In this document: positions 44,380-53,322 of the stretch, in pieces | How positions within the stretch are numbered: position 1 is the stretch's first letter | Layout of the letters: each line of letters begins with the position of its first letter | From: Acidobacteriota bacterium | GTDB taxonomy: Bacteria; Acidobacteriota; Vicinamibacteria; Vicinamibacterales; SCN-69-37 | Reading direction: 5' to 3' | Assembly (NCBI GenBank): GCA_013203475.1 | Contig: JABMNV010000027.1 | Coordinates: forward strand, 1 to 57,858 | DNA length: 57,858 bases | Position numbers and translations under genes: made by a program | Notes under the pieces: model-generated | Seen by the model: only the letters and a program-made list of their open reading frames with translations | Databases searched by the model: none | What the model was told of the DNA's origin: nothing

Positions 44380-46533
44380 ATGATTCGGTTCGAAGATCTC
44401 ATCGATAAAGTAAGGACAGCGACGCCAGAGGCGGATACCGAGTTGCTGAGGCGGGCCTATGTGTTTTCGGCCTATGAACATAAGGGCCAGGTCCGTCGGT
44501 CAGGCGAGCCCTACCTGGTCCACCCTCTGGAAGTGGCGGATTTGCTGGCCGATATGCGACTGGACGTCGTGGCCGTGGCGGCTGGCCTCTTGCACGACAT
44601 CGTGGAAGACACCCCGACGACAATCGAGAAGATTCGGGAGCTCTTTGGCGAGGAGGTGGCCCACGTCGTGGAGGGGGTCACCAAGTTGACGGCCCTCCAG
44701 TTTTCCTCCAACGAAGAGCGTCAGGCTGAAAGTTTTCGAAAAATGCTGCTCGCCATGGTGGATGACATCAGGGTCATCATGGTGAAACTTGCCGACCGTT
44801 TGCACAATATGCGGACTCTGCAGTACCTGCCGGAGGACCGCCGCCAGCGCATTTCCCAGGAAACCCGAGACATTTACGCGCCCATCGCGAACCGGCTGGG
44901 CATGAGCAAGGTCAAGAACGAGCTCGAAGAACTGGCGTTCCGGCACCTCGAACCCCAGGCGTACAAGGCCCTGCGCGCCGACGTTGAGGCCAAGCGCAAG
45001 GCCACCGAAGGGTTGATGGAAGAGTTGCGCCAGAACCTTGTTCAGAAGCTGGCCGACGCTCAGATTCCTGTGGTGGCGCTTGAGGGCCGAATCAAGCGCC
45101 TGTGGTCCATTCACCAGAAACTCGAGCGCCGGAAGGTCGACCTCGATCAGGTGTACGACTTCATCGCTCTGCGCGTCGTCACCGACGACGTGAAGGATTG
45201 TTACGGCGTGCTGGGGATCATCCACCAGACCTGGTCGCCAGTGCCTGGGCGGTTCAAGGACTTTATCGCCATGCCGCGTCCCAACGGCTACCAGTCGTTG
45301 CATACCTCGGTCGTGAGCGCGCGAGGGACGCCGTTTGAGGTGCAGATTCGGACCCAGGACATGCACCGCATCGCTGAGGAAGGGATTGCAGCGCACTGGA
45401 AGTACAAGGAAGGGCGGGTGGGGGCGGCGCGCGACGAGCAGTACTTCCACTGGCTGCGCCAGTTGCTCGAGTCACAGAAGGACGTACGCGACCCGGCCGA
45501 GTTCCTCCAGAACCTGCGGATTGAGCTCTATCCAGACGAGGTGTACATCTTCACACCGCGCGGCGAGGTCAAGTCATTGCCGCTTGGCGCGACGGCTGTG
45601 GACTTTGCCTACTCCGTGCACACGGATGTAGGACATCGGTGTGTGGGGGCTCGGGTGAACGGGCGCATGATTCCGCTCCGGACGCGACTCGCCAACGGCG
45701 ATATTGTCGAGATTCTCACCCAGCAAGGGCACACACCCAGCCGCGACTGGTTGACGTTTGTCGCGACGACGCGGGCCAGAAACAAGATCAAACACTATAT
45801 TCAGGCGCAGGAAAAGACTCGCAGTGTGGAGTTGGGGCGGCGACTGTTTGAAAAGGAAGCGCGCCGGTTCAGCCTGGACAAGGCCTTGGTCACCGATGAG
45901 GCACTCGCCAGAGTGGCCACCGACTACGGGGCTCAGAAGGCCGACGACCTCTATGCAGCCATCGGATACGGCAAAGCCACTGCGCGGGCGGTACTCACAA
46001 GACTCGTGGGGCAGGACGGCCTGAGTGAGCGTCCTCCCGATGGCGCAATCGCCAGCGTCGTCAAGCGCGTCCTTGGGGGGGGGGAGGCCAAGATCAAAGT
46101 TCGCGGCATGGATGACCTGATGGTCTTCCGGGCGCGTTGCTGCAATCCGATTCGTGGCGAGAAAATCGTGGGCTACATCACCCGCGGCAAAGGAGTCTCC
46201 GTCCATTCAGCCGCGTGTCCCAACGTCGTCAACCTGCTCTATGACCCCGAGCGTCGCATGGACGTGGAATGGGACAAGGGGACCGATGCATCACCGTACG
46301 TGGTGCGACTCAAGATTGGCGTAGCCGACCGGAAGGGCATTTTGGCCGACATCAGCACCAGAATCGCTGGGATCAACACCAACATCAAGGAGGCCGAAGC
46401 GACGACCGATGCCGATCATCGAGGATCGATCAGGATTACGGTCGAAATCACCGACATGAAACACCTCGATCGAGTGGTCAAGGCGCTCAAAGCAATCGAC
46501 GGCGTGCTGGCGGTGGAGCGGGCGGCCCGCTAA
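44380..46533 (+). CDS. rel: bifunctional (p)ppGpp synthetase/hydrolase (Rel/SpoT)
   Basis: Rel makes and degrades the alarmones ppGpp and pppGpp of the stringent response. It has 717 residues from the ATG at 44380. The HD hydrolase domain (about 20-180) has intact motifs YLVHPLEVADLL, LLHDIVEDT and KLADRLHNMRTL. The synthetase domain (about 220-350) has LDQVYDFIALRVV, MPRPNGYQSLHTSV and EVQIRTQDMH. TGS (about 385-445, VYIFTPRGEVKSLPLGATAV), a helical region and an ACT domain (about 640-717, GSIRITVEITDMKHL) follow. The upstream extension of the frame lacks similarity. The intact HD argues for hydrolase activity, so it is probably the sole Rel. A DksA/TraR-like gene lies 1 kb downstream. Confidence 0.95.
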   Translation: MIRFEDLIDKVRTATPEADTELLRRAYVFSAYEHKGQVRRSGEPYLVHPLEVADLLADMRLDVVAVAAGLLHDIVEDTPTTIEKIRELFGEEVAHVVEGVTKLTALQFSSNEERQAESFRKMLLAMVDDIRVIMVKLADRLHNMRTLQYLPEDRRQRISQETRDIYAPIANRLGMSKVKNELEELAFRHLEPQAYKALRADVEAKRKATEGLMEELRQNLVQKLADAQIPVVALEGRIKRLWSIHQKLERRKVDLDQVYDFIALRVVTDDVKDCYGVLGIIHQTWSPVPGRFKDFIAMPRPNGYQSLHTSVVSARGTPFEVQIRTQDMHRIAEEGIAAHWKYKEGRVGAARDEQYFHWLRQLLESQKDVRDPAEFLQNLRIELYPDEVYIFTPRGEVKSLPLGATAVDFAYSVHTDVGHRCVGARVNGRMIPLRTRLANGDIVEILTQQGHTPSRDWLTFVATTRARNKIKHYIQAQEKTRSVELGRRLFEKEARRFSLDKALVTDEALARVATDYGAQKADDLYAAIGYGKATARAVLTRLVGQDGLSERPPDGAIASVVKRVLGGGEAKIKVRGMDDLMVFRARCCNPIRGEKIVGYITRGKGVSVHSAACPNVVNLLYDPERRMDVEWDKGTDASPYVVRLKIGVADRKGILADISTRIAGINTNIKEAEATTDADHRGSIRITVEITDMKHLDRVVKALKAIDGVLAVERAAR

Positions 46534-46537
46534 TCTG

Positions 46538-46927
46538 CTACCCGAGGGTAGCGATGAGGTCGATTTCGACGCGAACGTTCTTGGGGAGCCCAGCCGCCTG
46601 GATGGTGGCGCGTGCTGGGGCTGGGGCGGGAAAATACGAGGCGTACACTTCGTTGACCGCCGGAAAATCGGCCATGTCCGCCAAATAGACAGTCGTCTTG
46701 ACGACCCGGTCGTACGAAATACCCGCCGCCGCCAGGACTGCGCCGAGATTCTGCAGGACCTGGTGAGCCTGCGCCGAAATACCACCCTCAGTAATCGTGC
46801 CCGTGGCCGGGTCGAGTGGAATCTGGCCGGAGGCAAACAAGAAACCGCCAGCCTTGATCGCCTGGCTGTACGGTCCGATCGCCCCGGGGGCGTCGGCCGT
46901 GGCCACGGGTTCGAGCGGTGACGCCAC
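46538..46927 (-). CDS. ridA: RidA/YjgF family reactive-intermediate deaminase
   Basis: RidA hydrolyses reactive enamines and imines released by PLP enzymes. The 129 residues include [39 protein letters not shown] and the signature [20 protein letters not shown] with the active-site Arg (about 106). The GTG at 46927 is one base after the rpmB stop, with AAGG upstream in rpmB; the frame further upstream is rpmB in another phase. It is convergent with rel, 4 nt apart, with no terminator between. Confidence 0.93.
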   Translation of the reverse strand: MASPLEPVATADAPGAIGPYSQAIKAGGFLFASGQIPLDPATGTITEGGISAQAHQVLQNLGAVLAAAGISYDRVVKTTVYLADMADFPAVNEVYASYFPAPAPARATIQAAGLPKNVRVEIDLIATLG

Positions 46928-46928
46928 T

Positions 46929-47120
46929 TTACGCAGCCTTAGTGATCTTGTTGGAGCGGATGCACCGCGTGCAAACGCGCATCCGACGGGTCGCACCGTT
47001 GATGACTGCTCGAACTCGCTGGAGATTCGGTTCAAACCGTCGTGCGGTCACGTTGTTTGCGTGGCTGGCCTGTCGGCCGACAACGGGCTTCTTGCCGCAT
47101 ACTTCACACTGCTTTGCCAT
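46929..47120 (-). CDS. rpmB: 50S ribosomal protein L28
   Basis: L28 is a 63-residue protein of the large ribosomal subunit, beginning [20 protein letters not shown]. Two CxxC pairs (Cys5/Cys8 in CEVC and CTRC near the end) show it is the zinc-binding C+ form. GAGGG lies 7 nt before the ATG at 47120, and this fixes the start. Coupling to ridA one nt downstream is unusual. The usual partner rpmG is absent. Confidence 0.95.
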   Translation of the reverse strand: MAKQCEVCGKKPVVGRQASHANNVTARRFEPNLQRVRAVINGATRRMRVCTRCIRSNKITKAA

Positions 47121-47147
47121 AGTTCCCTCGCGCTGACTAAACACAGG

Positions 47148-47176
47148 AGTATAACAGCCTTTCCGACAGGAAAGGC
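47148..47176 (-). promoter_or_regulatory. rpmB -10 box with a dyad over the -35 region
   Basis: TATACT (47153-47148, minus strand) lies 27 nt before the rpmB ATG. The expected -35 position reads GCCTTT and falls in a perfect dyad GCCTTTCC-GACA-GGAAAGGC (47157-47176). The dyad could be a regulator site that substitutes for a weak -35, or an RNA hairpin if transcription starts farther upstream. Confidence 0.4.
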
Positions 47177-47223
47177 CTCGTGCACCCTGTCTCATTTGGT
47201 GACAAACGGTGTCCACAACGGGG

Positions 47224-47245
47224 GAGAACCTAAATGGGGGTTCTC
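47224..47245. repeat. inverted repeat GAGAACC/GGTTCTC in the rpmB - dksA/traR-like gap
   Basis: GAGAACC (47224-47230) and GGTTCTC (47239-47245) are perfect inverted 7-mers separated by 8 nt. A second dyad, CTTATAAC (47300-47307) and GTTATGAG (47314-47321), lies 55 nt on with one mismatch. Both are in the 407-nt non-coding gap and could be operators; I cannot name a regulator. The rest of the gap shows no gene. Confidence 0.4.
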
Positions 47246-47451
47246 ATCGTCTAATACTGATGGAAAGGCAGACCGAAACGGTCCTAAACGGACAATTTTC
47301 TTATAACGCCTTTGTTATGAGTCGTTTATCGCAACACGCCTGACGTAGGGTGTATCCAATACGCTGCATTCAACGTAGGAGAAATTACGCGTCGCTGATG
47401 TCGACTGAGACACCATCGAGGATTTTGCGATTGTGGGAACTTCGATTACTA

Positions 47452-47469
47452 TTGGCATTTTATTTGCAA
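47452..47469 (+). promoter_or_regulatory. sigma-54-like promoter before the DksA/TraR-like gene
   Basis: TTGGCATTTTATTTGCAA contains the invariant GG and GC pairs (47454-47455 and 47466-47467) exactly 10 nt apart, as in the TGGCAC-N5-TTGC consensus. The start of transcription would be near 47479, giving a leader of about 50 nt to the ATG at 47528. No clear sigma-70 promoter competes here. Confidence 0.55.
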
Positions 47470-47527
47470 GACAATCCTGTCAACAGGGTGTCCTGAAGCG
47501 TCGGAGCGGAGAGAAGGAGTGAAGATC

Positions 47528-47992
47528 ATGAAGGCACGAACAACCACCTCAAAGAAGGCAGTGAAGACCGATACGGCTCGCGAGCGGTACGTGGAATTGA
47601 AGCGCATTCTTGAAGAGCGTCGGCGGGAGATTCTCGCGCAGGTGCAGGGAAAGATGCGAAACGTGCGTGCAGAGGGCAGTAGCGGTGAGGGGCAAGGCGT
47701 GCTGGACGAGGCAGAGTCTTCGGAATCGGACATCCAGGACGATATCGAGTTTGCCCTGATCCAGATGAAGTCAGAGACGTTGCATCGGATTGAAGAGGCG
47801 CTCTCGCGGCTCGACTCCGGCTTGTTCGGGAACTGCTTCGAGTGCGGCGATGAAATCGCCGGACGCCGACTGCGTGCGTTGCCCTTTGCCGTGCGGTGCA
47901 AAGACTGTGAAGAGGAACACGAGATGGAAGAGCGCCGCGAGCGAGTGATGTCGCAGCGTCGGCCATCCGGTGTGCTGCTCGACGCGAGCTAA
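47528..47992 (+). CDS. DksA/TraR-family zinc-finger transcription regulator
   Basis: The protein has 154 residues. A Lys/Arg/Thr-rich start is followed by a long coiled-coil hairpin (about 18-90, ARERYVELKRILEERRREI through LIQMKSETLHRIEEALSRLD) with the acidic tip LDEAESSESDIQDD. A C4 zinc finger comes next, CFECG and RCKDC (about 101-125). DksA-type proteins reach through the RNA polymerase secondary channel and act with ppGpp. The tip lacks the classical DPADxA form, so activity may differ. The start is the ATG at 47528 with GAAGGAG upstream; a GTG at 47519 would overlap that site. lon follows 74 nt downstream behind a hairpin. Confidence 0.9.
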   Translation: MKARTTTSKKAVKTDTARERYVELKRILEERRREILAQVQGKMRNVRAEGSSGEGQGVLDEAESSESDIQDDIEFALIQMKSETLHRIEEALSRLDSGLFGNCFECGDEIAGRRLRALPFAVRCKDCEEEHEMEERRERVMSQRRPSGVLLDAS

Positions 47993-48020
47993 CTCCCTCG
48001 CGGAACGCGCGATAAATTTG

Positions 48021-48054
48021 CAGGCTCCGCCTCTGGCGGAGCCTGATATTTTTT
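48021..48054 (+). terminator. intrinsic terminator (or attenuator) between the DksA/TraR-like gene and lon
   Basis: CAGGCTCCGCC (48021-48031), loop TCT, GGCGGAGCCTG (48035-48045), then ATATTTTTT. The stem is a perfect 11 bp. The lon ribosome-binding site AGGAGG begins 2 nt after the T-run. Confidence 0.85.
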
Positions 48055-48066
48055 AGGAGGTCCTCC

Positions 48067-50492
<2,426 letters not shown>

Positions 50493-50505
<13 letters not shown>

Positions 50506-51059
50506 GTCTCGTGTGAACCGGCCTGGCGCTGTTGCACCAGTGTCAGGCCGACGACCGTCTTCATGTCAACGATGCGACCGTCCGCGATCATCGTGCGGAC
50601 GTCTGCCAGGCTGAAGGTGGCCGGCTCGATTTGTTCGTCCTCGTCCTGTGCGACGGGGGCCCCCGGTGTGACCAGGTCTTCGCACAGGTAGAAGTGCATG
50701 AGTTCGTCGCAGAATCCCGGCGTCGGATACCACGAGGCCAAGTGGGTCACGCGGCGGGGCGTCAGCGTGATTTCCTCTTCGCACTCACGCACGGCAGCCA
50801 ATGCTGGCGCTTCACCTTCGTCAAGGCTGCCTGCGGGCAGTTCCCAAATCCAGCGGTTGATCACGGGGCGAAACTGTCGCACGAGCACCATCGACTCCGG
50901 CGTCGGTTGCGGGATCATCACCACGGAACCGCGATGTCGTACGGCCTCGATCAATGTCGTGCGACCGTTGGCCAGGGTGACCATGTTCCGTTCCACCCGA
51001 ATCACACGACCATCAAAAACGACCTCGGGGACTACGTTCGACTGGATGGTGGCTGACAC
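50493..51059 (-). CDS. NUDIX hydrolase, ADP-ribose pyrophosphatase type
   Basis: This is a 188-residue NUDIX enzyme of the NudF/ADP-ribose pyrophosphatase type, likely cleaving a nucleotide sugar. The Nudix box reads G-SLDEG-E...RECEEE-ITL: the Gly, the Arg-Glu and the Glu-Glu metal ligands are present, but the final Gly is a Thr. ELPAG just before it and the TPGFCDE block after it are typical of the ADPRase group. The start is the GTG at 51059, because AAGGA lies upstream (about 11 nt) and the longer frame runs into rluD. It is the last gene of the ileS-lspA-lgt-rluD run and overlaps the lon 3' end. Confidence 0.88.
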
Positions 51060-51078
51060 GAGTGTGACGTCCTTTCGG

Positions 51079-52029
51079 TCAACGGCGCGCGGCGGTATGC
51101 CGGAGCGCCGTGATTGTGGCGTGGAGATCGTCTGGGAGCGGGGCATCAAAGGTCATCTGACGGCCATCGGCCGGATGTGTGAAAGCCAGATGTGCGGCGT
51201 GGAGAAACGGACGTGTGAGCCGCGCGATCGCCGCGAGGTGTGTGGGAAGGCGTTTGCGGAGGCCATTGTAGAGTCCGTCGCCGACGAGCGGAAATCCGTG
51301 TTCACTCAGATGCACCCGAATTTGGTGCGTGCGTCCCGTGCCGATCATGACGCGCACGAGTGAGACGCCGCGAAGCGCTTCGACATGAATGACTTCCGTC
51401 AAAGCGGTCCGCCCTCGCCGGGCGCGGCCCGACATCCGCTGCCGATGATTCGGATCGCGTCCGATGGGATCTTCGATACGCAACCCGACCGCGGGGGCCC
51501 CCCAGACGAGTGCGACATACTCCTTTCGCACCAGGCGATCATGGAACTGTGAGGAGATGGCGCGATGGGCGCGATCATTCTTCGCGACGACCATGACGCC
51601 TGACGTGCCTCGGTCGAGCCGATGCACGATGCCTGGCCGCTCGGCGCCGCCGATGCCCGACAGGTCATCGACATGGTGGAGCAGGGCGTTCACCAGAGTG
51701 CCTGTCGCGTGTCCGGGGGCCGGATGCACGACCATCCCAGCCGGCTTGTCGATCACGACGAGGTCGGTGTCGTCATAGAGGATCGAGAGTGGTAGCGCCT
51801 CGGCTGACGGCGTGGCTGGCAGGGGAGGCGGCACGTCGACGTCGATCTCCAGGCCTTCGGGCACCGCCAGTCCTGGCTTGACTTCGCCTGCCGAGAGCGT
51901 CACGCGGTTCTCGCGCATGAGGCGCTGCACCTGGGACCGTGAGACGCTATCCAGGTGCGTGGCGAGGTACTGATCCAACCGCGTGCCGACGTCGTCGGCG
52001 CTGACCACGAGTCGCGTGTGTCCGGTCAT
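51079..52029 (-). CDS. rluD: ribosomal large-subunit pseudouridine synthase, RluD family
   Basis: This enzyme makes pseudouridines in 23S rRNA (positions 1911, 1915, 1917 in E. coli). The 316 residues start at the ATG at 52029. An S4 RNA-binding domain (about 10-75, VGTRLDQYLATHLDSVSRSQ) precedes the catalytic domain with IVHRLDRGTSGVMVVAKND (catalytic Asp about 140), then RVMIGTGRTHQIRVHLSEHG. A longer in-frame start overlaps lgt and has no support. lgt ends 23 nt upstream. RluA, RluC and RluD are close relatives, so the target sites are by analogy. Confidence 0.93.
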   Translation of the reverse strand: MTGHTRLVVSADDVGTRLDQYLATHLDSVSRSQVQRLMRENRVTLSAGEVKPGLAVPEGLEIDVDVPPPLPATPSAEALPLSILYDDTDLVVIDKPAGMVVHPAPGHATGTLVNALLHHVDDLSGIGGAERPGIVHRLDRGTSGVMVVAKNDRAHRAISSQFHDRLVRKEYVALVWGAPAVGLRIEDPIGRDPNHRQRMSGRARRGRTALTEVIHVEALRGVSLVRVMIGTGRTHQIRVHLSEHGFPLVGDGLYNGLRKRLPTHLAAIARLTRPFLHAAHLAFTHPADGRQMTFDAPLPDDLHATITALRHTAARR

Positions 52030-52052
52030 GGCTTCTCGGCGATCGACAACGG

Positions 52053-52841
52053 TCAGGAGGTGGCGACCTGACCACGGCGACGCAGATACCACAGCATGGA
52101 GAGGCTCAGTGGCACCAACAACAGCGAGATAAACTGGGAGGTCGAAATATCCCCAAACACGGCGCCCCGATTGAGGTCGCCGCGATAGAACTCGATGACG
52201 AATCTGGAGACACCGTAGAGCGCGAGGTAGCCCCAGAACGTTCGCCCGGCGAACGGGCGGCCTTTGCGTTCGAAGCCCAGCAGCAGCCCGAGGATCAAAA
52301 GTTCGGCACCGGCGTCATAGAGTTGTGTTGGATGGAGCGGCGTCTGCAGTGGAGTCCCCACGTTCGAGAAGGCGACGGGGTCGGTGAACGTGATGGCCCA
52401 GGGGACGTCAGTGGGACGGCCATAGCAGCAACCCGCCAGCAGGCACCCGAAGCGCCCCACGACGTGACCCAGCGCGATGCCCGGGGCCATCAGGTCGGCC
52501 GTGGACCAGGCGGGCAGGCGATACCGTCGGACCATCCAGAGTCCGACGACCACGGCAGCGATCAGGCCACCGTAGAAGACCCCTCCGGCTCGGACCAACG
52601 AGAGCAGTTGGCGCGGCTGTGCTCGAAAGTACTCAAAGTCCACGGCCACCAGCATCAGCTTGGCGCCGACGAGCGCCGCGATAATCAGGTAGATACCGAG
52701 GTCCATCACCCGAGCCGGATCGACGCCGGCTCGTCGTGCGCGGGCAACCGCCAACTGCAAACCGATGAGGTAGGCCGCGGCCAGCAGGACGCCGTAGGAA
52801 TAGACAGGCCAGTCGCCAATTTCAAACAGGATCGGATACAT
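52053..52841 (-). CDS. lgt: prolipoprotein diacylglyceryl transferase, GCCYG-variant
   Basis: Lgt attaches diacylglycerol to the lipobox cysteine of prolipoproteins in the inner membrane. The 262 residues and about seven membrane helices fit. The first segment PVYSYGVLLAAAYLIGL matches the conserved N-terminus. The Lgt signature reads GRFGCLLAGCCYGRPT, so the positions of E. coli Asn146 and Glu151 hold Cys, and the SFHGG motif is FYGG (His103 to Tyr). This variant may be a distinct subfamily of Lgt or a related acyltransferase. lspA overlaps its start by 20 nt, which supports a lipoprotein-processing role. The last signature, YGVSRFVIEFYRGD with conserved Arg and Glu, is intact. Confidence 0.88.
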   Translation of the reverse strand: MYPILFEIGDWPVYSYGVLLAAAYLIGLQLAVARARRAGVDPARVMDLGIYLIIAALVGAKLMLVAVDFEYFRAQPRQLLSLVRAGGVFYGGLIAAVVVGLWMVRRYRLPAWSTADLMAPGIALGHVVGRFGCLLAGCCYGRPTDVPWAITFTDPVAFSNVGTPLQTPLHPTQLYDAGAELLILGLLLGFERKGRPFAGRTFWGYLALYGVSRFVIEFYRGDLNRGAVFGDISTSQFISLLLVPLSLSMLWYLRRRGQVATS

Positions 52842-53322
52842 GAGGTTTCACCAGAAGGAGATCCACGAAGACGAGAAATGCGCCGATTGTGATGGCCGCG
52901 TCGGCCACGTTGAAGGCCCAGAAGTGCCATGAATTCCAGTAGACGTCAACGAAATCGAGCACGAAACCCTGCCGTGCCCGATCAATCAGGTTACCCACCG
53001 CACCGCCAAGAATGCACGCCAGGCCCAGCCGGGCTACCCGTTCGTGTGATCGCAACTGGCGTGCGTACATCGCGATGCCTGCCAGCGCAACCAGCGCCAA
53101 CGTGGTCGTGATGGCCGTCTTGTACGCCAGGGTGGAGCTATTGAGCAAGCCAAAGGCCACGCCCGTGTTCCGGACGTGGACTAAATCGATGAACCCCGGA
53201 ATAACCGTCGTGCTTTCGTAGAGGCTCAGGCTGGCGAACACCAGCGCCTTGGTCACCTGATCCGTCGCAACGACGGCGAGCGTGAGCCACCAAAATTGCG
53301 GAGTCTTGGGCTCAGGAAGCAC
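52822..53322 (-). CDS. lspA: lipoprotein signal peptidase LspA
   Basis: LspA removes signal peptides from diacylglyceryl-modified prolipoproteins. The 166 residues have four membrane helices. The catalytic Asp pair lies in GNLIDRARQGFVLDFVDVYW and AFNVADAAITIG (about 115-145), and ATDQVTKAL with an early Asp is also family-typical. The GTG at 53322 overlaps the ileS stop by 11 nt; a longer frame would run deep into ileS. It overlaps lgt by 20 nt, making an ileS-lspA-lgt block. Confidence 0.94.
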   Translation of the reverse strand: MLPEPKTPQFWWLTLAVVATDQVTKALVFASLSLYESTTVIPGFIDLVHVRNTGVAFGLLNSSTLAYKTAITTTLALVALAGIAMYARQLRSHERVARLGLACILGGAVGNLIDRARQGFVLDFVDVYWNSWHFWAFNVADAAITIGAFLVFVDLLLVKPHVSDPV

